Source: Planktothrix tepida PCC 9214
GTDB lineage: Bacteria; Cyanobacteriota; Cyanobacteriia; Cyanobacteriales; Microcoleaceae
Length of the DNA: 43,524 nucleotides
NCBI RefSeq assembly: GCF_900009145.1
Contig: NZ_LN889782.1
Location: 299,082-342,605 of the forward strand
Direction of reading: 5' to 3'
In this document: one piece after another, positions 8,889-17,765 of the stretch
Layout of the letters: every line of letters starts with the position of its first letter
How positions within the stretch are numbered: the stretch's first letter is position 1
Made by a program: the position numbers and the translations under genes
Notes under the pieces: model-generated
The model's input: the letters and a program-made list of their open reading frames with translations, nothing else
The model's database searches: none
What the model was told of the DNA's origin: nothing

Positions 8889-9311
8889 TTAACTCGGTTT
8901 GACTAAAATTAGATTTCCTTCTACTTTAGCAATATAAGGTTTTAATCCTTGATGAGCAGGGCCTTTCATCAGTTGACCGTTTGCTGTAAATTGAGAACCG
9001 TGACAAGGACATAGAAATTCTTCTTTATTTCCTTTCCATTTCACAACACAACCTGCATGGGGACAAGTGGGATTAACGGCAAAAATATCTTGTGAGTTTT
9101 TCTGATTATGAATGATTAAAGCGGGAATTTTAGAATTAAAAATAGAGCCTTTTTCATTTAGTTCTTGCAGGGTTCCTACCGGGATAAAACCATCAGGACG
9201 AGTGGAGGGATTAGCAGCAGTTGTTGGCTTAGAACAGATAGCTAAAACCAAAGGAAAAAAACTGGCTAAACTTCCGACACCAACCCAAGCTAAAAAAGTT
9301 CTACGGTTCAT
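8889..9311 (-). CDS. Rieske [2Fe-2S] protein with Tat-type signal
   Basis: A 140-residue protein. Its N-terminus MNRRTFLAWVGVGSLASFFP has a twin-arginine motif (N-R-R-T-F-L) and hydrophobic segment, so it is probably exported folded across the membrane. The Rieske cluster ligands are visible as C83-P-H85 and C101-x-x-H104, with the disulfide pair C88 and C103 (CPHAGC and CPCHGS). It is shorter than cytochrome b6f PetC and lacks PetC's longer N-terminal region, so it is more like the small Rieske proteins of unknown partner found in cyanobacteria, or a degenerate PetC paralogue. It ends 10 bases from the convergent beta-lactamase stop. No cytochrome b partner is nearby. Confidence 0.88.
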   Translation of the reverse strand: MNRRTFLAWVGVGSLASFFPLVLAICSKPTTAANPSTRPDGFIPVGTLQELNEKGSIFNSKIPALIIHNQKNSQDIFAVNPTCPHAGCVVKWKGNKEEFLCPCHGSQFTANGQLMKGPAHQGLKPYIAKVEGNLILVKPS

Positions 9312-9358
9312 ATAGTTTCAACGAACTAGCCTGACGATTATTTATTATAACAAAATTT

Positions 9359-11611
9359 TTATTTATGTAAAAATTTGATTTCAATTTCTTGAGCAGATAA
9401 AGGTTGAGCGAATAAATAACCTTGACCAAATTTGCAACCTAATTCTCGTAACCATCGCATTTGTTGTCCTGTCTCAATCCCTTCAGCGACAATAGCTAAA
9501 CCGAGATGATGACCTAAATCAATAATGGTACTTACAACTTGATAATTACGGTTTTCTTCCTGCATCTGACTGACAAAAGAAGAATCAATTTTTAAATAAT
9601 CTACAGGAAAACGATGAAGATAATTAAGAGACGAATATCCTGTGCCAAAATCATCAATACTAATTTCAAGATTTCGCAACTTAATTTCTGTTAATAAATC
9701 AATAGTTTTATTGATATTTTCAATGAGCATACTTTCTGTAATCTCTAAAGTGAGTTCCTGACCCTCTAAACCCGTTTCCATTAAAATATGATCAATTTCT
9801 TCGATTAAATTAATTTTGCGAAAATCCTGAGCAGAAAGGTTAATACTCATTTTCAGGGGTAGGTAATGAGGAAATTTTATCTTCCAGGTTGCTAGTTGTT
9901 GACAAGCTGTAAATAATACCCAACTATCAATCATGATAATTAAACCAGTTTCTTCAGCTAAGGGTATAAATTCTATGGGTGAAATAAAACCGCGAGTTGG
10001 ATGTTGCCAGCGTACTAATGCTTCAAATCCAATTAAACGATGATTAGAAAGATTAATAATTGGCTGATAATAGACTAAAAATTGTTGTTGTTCAATCGCT
10101 CTACGAAGGTCATTTTCTAAATGGAGTCGTTTGATGGCAACCGCGTGCATTTCTCGATCAAAAATTTCATATCGGGCTTTCCCTTGATTTTTAGCACGAT
10201 ACATGGCAATATCGGCATCGCGTAGCAGATCTGAATCTCGAATATAGTCTTTTGTACCCAACACAATCCCAATACTTGTGCTAACATAAATTTCTCTCTC
10301 TTCGATGATTAAGGGTGAAGTTAATGTTTTAAAAATACGCTCCGTTACTCGAATTGCTTCTTGAATATCTTTGATTTCATCTAACAGAATTACAAACTCA
10401 TCACCGCCGATTCTAGCTACAAGATCGATTGATCGCACAATTGACTGAAGCTTATGGGCTGTAGCAATCAATAACTGATCCCCTACTAAATGTCCCAAAC
10501 TATCATTAATTACTTTAAATCGGTCGAGATCAAGAAATAAAACCGCAAAACGATAACCTTCAAAATTGCGGATGCGGTTAATGCCTAATTTGAGTCGTTC
10601 CATCAATAGATTACGATTGGGTAAACCTGTTAGGGCATCGTGTAGTGCTTCATATTTGAAACGCTCTTGAACTAAAATTCGTTCTGTGACATCCCTAGAA
10701 GTGGTTTGGATTTGAACGACCTTACCCGCTTCATTTAAAATCGGTTTCGTTAACGTTTCTAACCAAATATAATTACCCGATTTCTGACGAATACGATAGG
10801 TTATAGAAATATCATTTTTACCTAAAATTACAGCGCGAAATTCTTCAACAATGCGATCGCGGTCATCAGGATGGAATAAAATATAGGGATCTTTTCCGAT
10901 TAATTCATTATAACCATAGCCTAGTAAAGATTCGCAAGAAGGACTCAGGTAGAGATAACGACGATCCTGATCATGAAGACAGACTAAATCGTTAATATTT
11001 TCTGCTAATAAGCGATAGCGTTGCTCACTTTCTCGAAGGGCTTGTTCGGCGCGTAAGGCGACAATTCCAAAACTCAGGCTATCAGTCAATTGTGTTAATA
11101 ATTCTACTTCTTTGGGGTTAAAAGCATAAGCTTCGGCTGAGTAAATATTTAAAGTACCAAATACTTCACCATTATTATTAAATAGAGGAAGCACTAAAGA
11201 TGACTGATAGCCTCGTTGTTGTGCGGCTTCGCGCCAGGGGGCAAAATTGGGGTCATTCAGCATATTTTGACAAGCTACCGGATGTCCAGAACGAATCACC
11301 CGTCCTGTGGGGCCCCTACCTCTCTCGGTATCCGCCCAGGTAATATTAACATTTTCTAAGTAATCGGCTTCATAGCCCGCCCAAGCCATCGCTTTGACAC
11401 TTTTAGCCTCATCATGGCAAACGTAAGCCACCCAAGCCATGCGATAGGCTGCTTCTTGGGTAATTAACTGACAAAGGGTTTGTAGGAGAGTGATTTCATC
11501 AGTAGCGCGAATGACGGCTTGAGTACAAGCACTTAATACCGCCAACGCTCGGTTAACAACCTGAAAATCTAACTTCTGTTGTTGCACTTCTGCTTCTGTT
11601 TCGTTTTTCAA
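9359..11611 (-). CDS. GAF-PAS-GGDEF-EAL bifunctional c-di-GMP enzyme
   Basis: A 750-residue cytosolic sensor that should make and/or break cyclic di-GMP. The start is TTG at 11611, chosen because AGGAGGG lies 8 bases upstream. Domains: GAF (about 25-190), PAS with PAC (about 195-315), GGDEF (about 322-485) and EAL (about 495-750). The cyclase motif is G402-G-D-E-F406, with an I-site R393-S-I-D396 five residues before it, so synthesis would be feedback inhibited. The EAL motif E530-A-L, N591, E623, the D653-DFGTGYS loop and K674 are all retained, so the phosphodiesterase also looks competent. The GAF lacks the Cys-His of bilin-binding domains. It is followed by a short gap from the Rieske gene and lies 156 bases downstream of the hybrid kinase, possibly in the same signalling block. 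The net activity cannot be told from sequence. Confidence 0.93.
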   Translation of the reverse strand: MKNETEAEVQQQKLDFQVVNRALAVLSACTQAVIRATDEITLLQTLCQLITQEAAYRMAWVAYVCHDEAKSVKAMAWAGYEADYLENVNITWADTERGRGPTGRVIRSGHPVACQNMLNDPNFAPWREAAQQRGYQSSLVLPLFNNNGEVFGTLNIYSAEAYAFNPKEVELLTQLTDSLSFGIVALRAEQALRESEQRYRLLAENINDLVCLHDQDRRYLYLSPSCESLLGYGYNELIGKDPYILFHPDDRDRIVEEFRAVILGKNDISITYRIRQKSGNYIWLETLTKPILNEAGKVVQIQTTSRDVTERILVQERFKYEALHDALTGLPNRNLLMERLKLGINRIRNFEGYRFAVLFLDLDRFKVINDSLGHLVGDQLLIATAHKLQSIVRSIDLVARIGGDEFVILLDEIKDIQEAIRVTERIFKTLTSPLIIEEREIYVSTSIGIVLGTKDYIRDSDLLRDADIAMYRAKNQGKARYEIFDREMHAVAIKRLHLENDLRRAIEQQQFLVYYQPIINLSNHRLIGFEALVRWQHPTRGFISPIEFIPLAEETGLIIMIDSWVLFTACQQLATWKIKFPHYLPLKMSINLSAQDFRKINLIEEIDHILMETGLEGQELTLEITESMLIENINKTIDLLTEIKLRNLEISIDDFGTGYSSLNYLHRFPVDYLKIDSSFVSQMQEENRNYQVVSTIIDLGHHLGLAIVAEGIETGQQMRWLRELGCKFGQGYLFAQPLSAQEIEIKFLHK

Positions 11612-11729
11612 TCCGATACCCTCCTATATTTTCCTTAATAGGTTGTAATCATTTAAAATCGATATGAAACAGCTAGAAGTATTACCCCTGTTACCAGTTA
11701 ACCAGTTTCCTTTGGAGCAGAAATTGGGG

Positions 11730-11752
11730 ATACAAATCAAATAGGATTGCTA
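11730..11752. repeat. interspersed repeat TAGCAATCCTATTTGA-type, copy B (inverted)
   Basis: The sequence TACAAATCAAATAGGATTGC, read on the other strand, matches the element at 7750-7775 with one mismatch. It lies between the hybrid kinase stop and the GGDEF-EAL start. Together the two copies indicate a dispersed short repeat rather than chance. Confidence 0.5.
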
Positions 11753-11767
11753 CAGAGGGGAAATTGA

Positions 11768-14700
11768 TTAGTTTTTCTCTTTGGCTAATATTTCTTGAAT
11801 TGTACTTGTGAGTTGACTCAGTTTAACAGGTTTAGCCAGATAGTCATTAGCACCTGCTTCTAAGCATTTTTCTTGATCTTTTGTCGTTGCTAAGGCAGTG
11901 AGAGCAATAATGGGAAGGGTTGCTAATCGGTGATCGCTATCCTCACGAATCTGTTTAATTGCTTCTAAACCATTCATAATTGGCATCTGAATATCCATTA
12001 AAATTAAATCTGGACTCTGAGATTTAACTAGATTAATCGCTTCTTGACCATTTTTTGCTAAGATAACTTGGTATCCTTTTGCCTTCAGATAACGAGAAAT
12101 CGTAATAACATTAGCTTCATGATCTTCTGCCAAGAGAATCACAGGTGATGTTTCTAAGACTTGAGTTGTGGGATTTTGGCCCCCATCTAAATTTGATGAT
12201 TGGGGACTAGAAGATTTAGGAATTGGGGACGGCAACTGTTTATAAGGTAAACGGAAGCTAAAACAACTACCGACACCAACTGTACTCTTAACTTCTAGTT
12301 GACCACCGTGCATTTCCACAATTCGTTTCACCAGCACAAGTCCTAAACCTGTACCCGCATATTGACGATTTAAAGCACTATCAATTTGCACAAAAGGTTT
12401 AAAAAGTTTATCCTGATTTTCAGGAGTAATCCCAATCCCATTATCGCGCACAGCAAAACAAATAGAGGGACGACCGAAAGCAGTTTCCGTTGAAGATTCA
12501 ACTTGAACTGTTAAGGATACTCTACCCCCTTTGGGAGTGAATTTAACGGCATTATTGAGGAGGTTAATTAAGACTTGGCGAATGCGTCTTTCATCTACAA
12601 ACAAATCGGGGAGATCAGGGGGAATTTCCGTTTGAATCTGAAGGCGTTTTTGTATTGCCTGTTGTTGAATGAATACCAAACTTGATTGGCATAACTCGTT
12701 AATGGATGTTGGGGCAGATTCTAGTTCAATTTTTCCTGATTCAATTTTAGCGACATCAAGAATATCATTAATTAATGAGAGCAGATGAGTGCCACTGCTG
12801 GCAATGGTTTCTATTGCCTGTTGTTGTTTCTCGTTGAGGGAGCCAAAAATTTCTTCTGTTAAGGCTTCGGACATCCCTAAAATAGCATTCAGGGGAGTAC
12901 GCAATTCATGGCTCATATTAGCTAGAAATTCATCTTTGAGGCGGGTGGCACGGGCAAGTTGTTCATTAGATATTGCCAATTCTTGATTACTTTCAATCAG
13001 TTTTTGCTGGCTTATTTTTCTTTCATTGAGTTCTTGTTGCAACTGATCAAATAAACTGACTTGTTGAATAGCGATCGCTAATTGGTTAGCAATTTGTTGC
13101 AGAAGTTGGGCTTCAGACTTTTGCCATACTCGTTTTTCTTGGCAAGCATAAACCACTAAAATCCCCCAGAGTTTGCTAATATTTTTAGCATCAATCCAAC
13201 GATGCTTGTCGTTGTTAATTACTTCTTGCAAAATAGGCGCGACAATTTTGGACTGGATTTGACCTATGATGTTATATTCTATCAGGCAATCTGTCCAGAT
13301 ATCATTCATTACATCGGGGACAATCCGAGGCAGTCCTTGCCAATAGTAATCAAGGATTTCTTGAGACCATACTTCATTTTGCAATTGGAAATTTTTAAGG
13401 GTAACGAATTGATCAGATACCAATTCTTCAACAATTTGACTGCTACCGTCGGCAAAAAGCTGAAACACGATGACACGATCACAATCCAGGATGTTTTTGA
13501 CCTGCTCAGTCACTTTTTCCAAGATCTGATTAATATCCAGAGATTCTCGAATTTGTTGGTTAATGTTGGCTAATACTTGTTGTCGCCGGAGTTGCTGGGC
13601 AATCAGCCTTTCAACTTCCTGTCTCACCAATAGTTCACACTGGAGTTGCTGATATAAACTGGCTTGTTGAATGGCGATCGCTAATTGGTTAGCAATTTGC
13701 TGGATATATTCAATCTCAGACTGCTGCCAGTGGCGAATTGTTGCACATTGATGAATGCAAAGCAAGCCCCACAAATCATTACCACAGAGCAAAGGGATAA
13801 TTAGGTTGGCACGAATCTGAAATTGAGCTAAGACCTCAATGTGACAGAGTGACATCCCACTATTATAAATATCACCCACAGCCTGATATTTTCCATTGGC
13901 ATAAAGGTGGGAATACTTTTCGCCAAAGCAGTGATCATGGATGGGAATTGCCATGACCGAAGGAAATGCTGCTACAACTGATTCAGCGACCATTTCGCCA
14001 TCATCAAAGTTAGATTCGGGATAAAACTTAAAAATACTGACTCGATCTGCCTCAATCAGTGAGCGGATTTCCTGACAAGCGGTTTGGAAAATGCTTTGAA
14101 GGTCTAGAGATTGACGAATTCGTTGGGTAATTTTTCGTAGCAGTTTTTCTCGTTGTACTTGTTGATTTAGGACTTGTTCAGATGCTTTGCGCTTGCTAAT
14201 ATCCGATAAAATTCCCTGAGTACCAACGATTTTCCCTTGTTTATTTTTAATCGCTGTAGCATTGACTTTTACCCACAGATAATGACCATCTCGGTGCAGA
14301 TGTCGGAACTCAAGATGGTTCCTTTTTTGGGGATAATCTTTATCCATTATTTCCCGATCATCAGGATGTACGAGATCCAGAAACGATTTACCAATCCATT
14401 CACTAGCTTCCCAGCCAAAAAATGTCTCAAATTGGGGTGAAAGATAGATAAATTTACCATCAAGATCACAAGACCAAATTAAATCGCTTGATCCTTCGAC
14501 TAACCCTCGAAATAGAGCTTCACTCTTGGCTAATTCAGTCTCAATTTCCGGGTGATCGCTAAGATCATGGCAAACACAAATCCATAGCCCCTCATCGGTG
14601 ATGGTGAGAGATAATTCTTGATCAAAGGTAGAGCCATCTTGACGATTGGCAATCATTTCTCCTTGCCAAAAGCGATCGGATCTTAATCGGGGAAAGATCT

Positions 14701-14941
14701 CTTTCTCAAATCTTTCTATCTGTTGTTGAGAATACAAAAGCCTCCAAGATTTACCAATTAGGTCTTCAGTTTTTTCGTAACCAAATAGGTTGAGATGAGA
14801 CGGGTTTACATAGATATAGTTATCTGCTTTGATAATAGCAATACCATCAATCGCAGCATCAAATACTTGTAGTTGTTGTTCAAGAGTTTTTTCTGCTAAT
14901 TTTAGGGCAGTAATATTAAAGCGAACTCCTAGATAATTCAT
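11768..14941 (-). CDS. PAS-PAS-GAF-GAF hybrid histidine kinase with receiver; first GAF cyanobacteriochrome-like
   Basis: A 1057-residue cytosolic hybrid kinase. In order: PAS (about 20-135), PAS-PAC (about 140-255), GAF-a (about 275-430), GAF-b (about 455-630), HisKA with H678 in FLANMSHELRTPLN, HATPase (N796/N797, DNGIG 833-837, GTGLGL), and a receiver with D983 and K1037. GAF-a has both cysteine signatures of a DXCF cyanobacteriochrome: D336-H-C338-F and C366-H367 followed by IEVLAQFQIRANLIIPL. Light sensing is therefore likely, a prediction from the family. GAF-b keeps a cysteine (C552) at the equivalent place but has Leu instead of His and no DXCF. The first ~18 residues (YLGVRFNITALKLAEKTL) look like the tail of a further PAC motif, so the protein may be N-terminally truncated. 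No DNA-binding output is adjacent, so the phosphorelay target is unknown. Confidence 0.9.
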   Translation of the reverse strand: MNYLGVRFNITALKLAEKTLEQQLQVFDAAIDGIAIIKADNYIYVNPSHLNLFGYEKTEDLIGKSWRLLYSQQQIERFEKEIFPRLRSDRFWQGEMIANRQDGSTFDQELSLTITDEGLWICVCHDLSDHPEIETELAKSEALFRGLVEGSSDLIWSCDLDGKFIYLSPQFETFFGWEASEWIGKSFLDLVHPDDREIMDKDYPQKRNHLEFRHLHRDGHYLWVKVNATAIKNKQGKIVGTQGILSDISKRKASEQVLNQQVQREKLLRKITQRIRQSLDLQSIFQTACQEIRSLIEADRVSIFKFYPESNFDDGEMVAESVVAAFPSVMAIPIHDHCFGEKYSHLYANGKYQAVGDIYNSGMSLCHIEVLAQFQIRANLIIPLLCGNDLWGLLCIHQCATIRHWQQSEIEYIQQIANQLAIAIQQASLYQQLQCELLVRQEVERLIAQQLRRQQVLANINQQIRESLDINQILEKVTEQVKNILDCDRVIVFQLFADGSSQIVEELVSDQFVTLKNFQLQNEVWSQEILDYYWQGLPRIVPDVMNDIWTDCLIEYNIIGQIQSKIVAPILQEVINNDKHRWIDAKNISKLWGILVVYACQEKRVWQKSEAQLLQQIANQLAIAIQQVSLFDQLQQELNERKISQQKLIESNQELAISNEQLARATRLKDEFLANMSHELRTPLNAILGMSEALTEEIFGSLNEKQQQAIETIASSGTHLLSLINDILDVAKIESGKIELESAPTSINELCQSSLVFIQQQAIQKRLQIQTEIPPDLPDLFVDERRIRQVLINLLNNAVKFTPKGGRVSLTVQVESSTETAFGRPSICFAVRDNGIGITPENQDKLFKPFVQIDSALNRQYAGTGLGLVLVKRIVEMHGGQLEVKSTVGVGSCFSFRLPYKQLPSPIPKSSSPQSSNLDGGQNPTTQVLETSPVILLAEDHEANVITISRYLKAKGYQVILAKNGQEAINLVKSQSPDLILMDIQMPIMNGLEAIKQIREDSDHRLATLPIIALTALATTKDQEKCLEAGANDYLAKPVKLSQLTSTIQEILAKEKN

Positions 14942-15048
14942 TGATTGGGTTATTCTCTCTGGTTAATCTGGTTAAAATTGTGTTAATTATAGCAACCGCC
15001 AAGGCAGTTAAGATATAGACTGATACCTAGACGGTTAACTTTTTTCCT

Positions 15049-15078
15049 CCCTGTTCCCTGTTCCCTGTTCCCTATTAC
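15049..15078. repeat. TTCCCTG heptamer tandem repeat
   Basis: About three and a half direct copies of CCCTGTT in the 133-base gap between the two kinase genes, ending at the stop of the REC-kinase gene. The same heptamer array occurs at about 32329-32355 at the end of pgsA. This is the short tandemly repeated repetitive type common in filamentous cyanobacteria. Confidence 0.75.
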
Positions 15079-16151
15079 CTATTTAATGTAATTTCAAAAA
15101 TTGATCCTTGAGGTTGATTATTATCAACAGTAATTGTGCCACCATGAGCTTCAACAATCATTTTACAAAAAGCTAATCCTAATCCGATTTGAGAAATCCC
15201 CGGTATCAGCGTCCCAATTTCATATTTCTCGAAAATACGTTGTTTTAAATCATCAGTTACACCTTTTCCCTCATCAGCAATCTTAATTTTTACTCCGCCA
15301 TCGAGGAGATATTCGGCACTTACTATAATCTTACTTTCTTCTGGAGAGAACTTAAGGGCATTAGATAGTAAATTATCTAAAACTCGCTGAAACATCGCTT
15401 TATCTATGTTGATAGTAATATCAACATCCGGTAACTGGGTGATGATAGCAATATTTTTTTTAGATGCGTTCAATTCAAAATCTTTAACTAATGTCCCAAG
15501 CATATATCCTAGATCAACTTGGGTTATATTGAGCGCAATTTTACCCGATTCTATTCTCGCCATCAGCAATAAATCATTAATTAAGTCTACTAACTTTTCT
15601 ACTGATGATCTGATATTAACTATTTTATTTTTTCGTTCTTCTTGTTGTGAAAACTTGGGATGAATCAACATCTCCAATCCTAATAAGATACCGCTTAGGG
15701 GATTTCTGAGATCATGAACTAACATATTAACCATATCTTCTCGCAATTTAAGTAATATTTGCAGATTGTCGTATTGTTGCTTAATCCGTAGCATTGAATG
15801 AACTCTAGCACGAAGTTCCAGACTATTAATGGGTTTGCTGAGGAAGTCATCAGCACCTGTATTCAGACATCGAGCTAGGTCTTCTTTTGCCGTTAATGCT
15901 GTCACCATAATAATCGGAATTGACTGCCATTGAGGATTGGCTTTAATCCGAGAACAAACTTCAATTCCATCCATTTCTGGCATCATTACATCTAATAAAA
16001 TTAGATCGAGTGGTATTATTTCTAGGGATTCGAGAGCTTCTTGTCCACTGGAAGCATAGTGTAACTCATAATTCTGACTGATTAAAAGCGATTCAATCAC
16101 ATCAAAATTACGAGGCTCATCATCAACAACTAAAATAGCAGGCTGATTCAT
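15075..16151 (-). CDS. REC-HisKA-HATPase response-regulator kinase
   Basis: A 358-residue protein of inverted order: an N-terminal receiver (D10/D11, phospho-acceptor D54 in LILLDVMMPEMDG, K106), then HisKA with H146 in LVHDLRNPLSG and a C-terminal ATPase with the N-box (LLSNALKFSPEE), DEGKG and GLGLAFCK. It probably autophosphorylates under control of an upstream phosphorelay acting through its receiver, a layout common in cyanobacteria. No membrane segment. Its start is only 6 bases after the coaBC stop, which suggests translational coupling to the DUF2555-coaBC operon, although no ribosome binding site is obvious. The hybrid kinase follows downstream after a repeat-filled gap and is a plausible relay partner by proximity only. 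Confidence 0.92.
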   Translation of the reverse strand: MNQPAILVVDDEPRNFDVIESLLISQNYELHYASSGQEALESLEIIPLDLILLDVMMPEMDGIEVCSRIKANPQWQSIPIIMVTALTAKEDLARCLNTGADDFLSKPINSLELRARVHSMLRIKQQYDNLQILLKLREDMVNMLVHDLRNPLSGILLGLEMLIHPKFSQQEERKNKIVNIRSSVEKLVDLINDLLLMARIESGKIALNITQVDLGYMLGTLVKDFELNASKKNIAIITQLPDVDITINIDKAMFQRVLDNLLSNALKFSPEESKIIVSAEYLLDGGVKIKIADEGKGVTDDLKQRIFEKYEIGTLIPGISQIGLGLAFCKMIVEAHGGTITVDNNQPQGSIFEITLNR

Positions 16152-16157
16152 TTGTGA

Positions 16158-17414
16158 TTACTTTATTATAAAATCAAATAATTGATGGGCTAATTGCAAC
16201 TTACTACAAGCCGCAATTTCTAATTTACGTCCCTGACGACTTAAAAATATAGCTTGATTGGTTTCTTTTCCAAATCCAGCATCGGGTAAATCAATCGGAT
16301 TTGCAACAATAGCATCTAAATTTTTTTGGTGTAATTTATCTTGAGCAGGCTTCAAAATTTCCCCGGTTTGTGCTGCAAACCCGACTAATTGTTGGTGGGG
16401 TTGTTTCATTTTGCCTAATTCTGCTACAATATCAACAATAGGCTTTAATGGCAGTTCTGTGGGTAAAAGATGCTTCGGTAATTTATCCTCACTGTAAATA
16501 GCCGGTTTCACATCTCCGACCGCCGCCGCCATCACCGTTAGATCGGCTTGAGGAAATCGTTGTATCATTTCCTCGTACATTTCCTCGCTACTGATCACGG
16601 AAACTAACTCCACTTCTGGCAAAGCCGCCAATAATTCCGTACTCATGGGGCCATGAACTAACGTTACCGACGCACCCCGATGAATGGCAGCTTGCGCTAA
16701 GGCTAACCCCATTTTACCCGTTGACGGATTCCCAATAAATCTGACCGGATCAAGATGTTCCCTCGTGCCTCCGGCACTAATTAATACTCGTTTTCCGTCT
16801 AAATCCCGTTTGCCTTGGGTATGCAATAACGAATCGAGATGAGCTAAAATCTGTTTAGGTTCAGCCATCCGTCCGGCACCTTCAATCAAAGAATAGCCTG
16901 TTTTTGTAGCGGGAAGATCACAGGCGAGAATTCCAACCGTCGGGGTAATTCCCTGAAACCGAGGATCAAGTAATAAAGTTTGCCAATTGCGTTGTACGGA
17001 CACTTGCTTCCACATTTGTCGATTCATCGCCGGGGCGAGTAACACAGGACAGCTAGACGCTAAAACTGTATTGGTCAGTAAATTATCTGCACATCCGGTG
17101 GCTAATTTCGCTAAGGTATTTGCCGTCAGTGGTGCAATCAAAAAAACATCCGCCCATTCCCCTAACTGAATATGTAATGGACGTCCGTGAGTCGATTGCC
17201 AAAAGTCTTGATCCGTATAAGCCGATTGACGAGAGAGGGTTGCAAAGGTTAAGGGAGTAATAAATTTTTGGGCTGAGTCGGTCAAAATCACCCGAACATC
17301 AGCCCCAGCTTTGGCTAAGGTTGAAACAATTTCACAGACTTTATAAGCTGCAATACCTCCACTGATTCCAATTAGAATCCGTTTTTCCAAGGTGGAAGGC
17401 GAAATTATTCTCAT
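16158..17414 (-). CDS. coaBC: bifunctional CoaBC (phosphopantothenoylcysteine synthetase/decarboxylase)
   Basis: A 418-residue enzyme of the coenzyme A pathway. The C-terminal CoaB half joins 4'-phosphopantothenate to cysteine; the N-terminal CoaC half decarboxylates the product using FMN. CoaC motifs: [10 protein letters not shown] near residue 18, the catalytic-His stretch ending in [26 protein letters not shown], and PAMNRQMW. The active-site cysteine loop is [19 protein letters not shown] near 165, longer than the usual CGEEGxGRM loop. CoaB begins near 208 with [20 protein letters not shown] and keeps STGKMG and the K-P-I/NPID region. The 38-base gap to the DUF2555 gene indicates an operon, the arrangement usual in cyanobacteria. 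Confidence 0.97.
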   Translation of the reverse strand: MRIISPSTLEKRILIGISGGIAAYKVCEIVSTLAKAGADVRVILTDSAQKFITPLTFATLSRQSAYTDQDFWQSTHGRPLHIQLGEWADVFLIAPLTANTLAKLATGCADNLLTNTVLASSCPVLLAPAMNRQMWKQVSVQRNWQTLLLDPRFQGITPTVGILACDLPATKTGYSLIEGAGRMAEPKQILAHLDSLLHTQGKRDLDGKRVLISAGGTREHLDPVRFIGNPSTGKMGLALAQAAIHRGASVTLVHGPMSTELLAALPEVELVSVISSEEMYEEMIQRFPQADLTVMAAAVGDVKPAIYSEDKLPKHLLPTELPLKPIVDIVAELGKMKQPHQQLVGFAAQTGEILKPAQDKLHQKNLDAIVANPIDLPDAGFGKETNQAIFLSRQGRKLEIAACSKLQLAHQLFDFIIK

Positions 17415-17452
17415 CTATTAATCCAATTGAAACCTAGAGATTGATTGAATCG

Positions 17453-17668
17453 TTACGCTTCATCATAGGCTTCAAGATCGAGCAAGTAAACATAAGGTTC
17501 CACTAGCTCTGGACGTTGAAACGCAATTGCTCGTAACAAATGCCAATCATTGAGTCCTTCAAAGGGATTATTATAATCATCTCGTTCCAGACGTGCGGCT
17601 AATTGTGCCACATCATCAGCCGTGAGAAGCGAAATTTGTTGAGGTGAGGATCGAGTCAAGGTTTCCAT
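17453..17668 (-). CDS. DUF2555 small cyanobacterial protein
   Basis: A 71-residue protein with a strong GGGAGGTG ribosome binding site 7 bases before ATG 17668. The sequence (LTADDVAQLAARLERDDYNN, WHLLRAIAFQRPELVEPYVYLLDLE) matches the DUF2555 family as I remember it, a cyanobacteria-restricted family usually encoded just upstream of coaBC. It is acidic, soluble and predicted helical. It heads the operon DUF2555-coaBC-REC-kinase. Function is unknown; conserved linkage suggests something connected with CoaBC or its expression. Confidence 0.85.
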   Translation of the reverse strand: METLTRSSPQQISLLTADDVAQLAARLERDDYNNPFEGLNDWHLLRAIAFQRPELVEPYVYLLDLEAYDEA

Positions 17669-17765
17669 GAGTTACACCTCCCGTGAATTGCATTTGTTTT
17701 GAGCCTGATAAGCAGGGTAGTCATCAATTGATTTCCCCATTTCTATACTAAGGGCATTTGGGGAA

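Noticed and set aside
9359-11611. GGDEF-EAL protein's GAF as a third cyanobacteriochrome
   Set aside because: The domain has no Cys-His or DXCF motif; its cysteines (C65, C114) are not at the chromophore position.
13202-13573. 123-residue plus-strand frame within the hybrid kinase
   Set aside because: It lies wholly antisense to the well-supported GAF-b domain and has no recognisable features or start signals.
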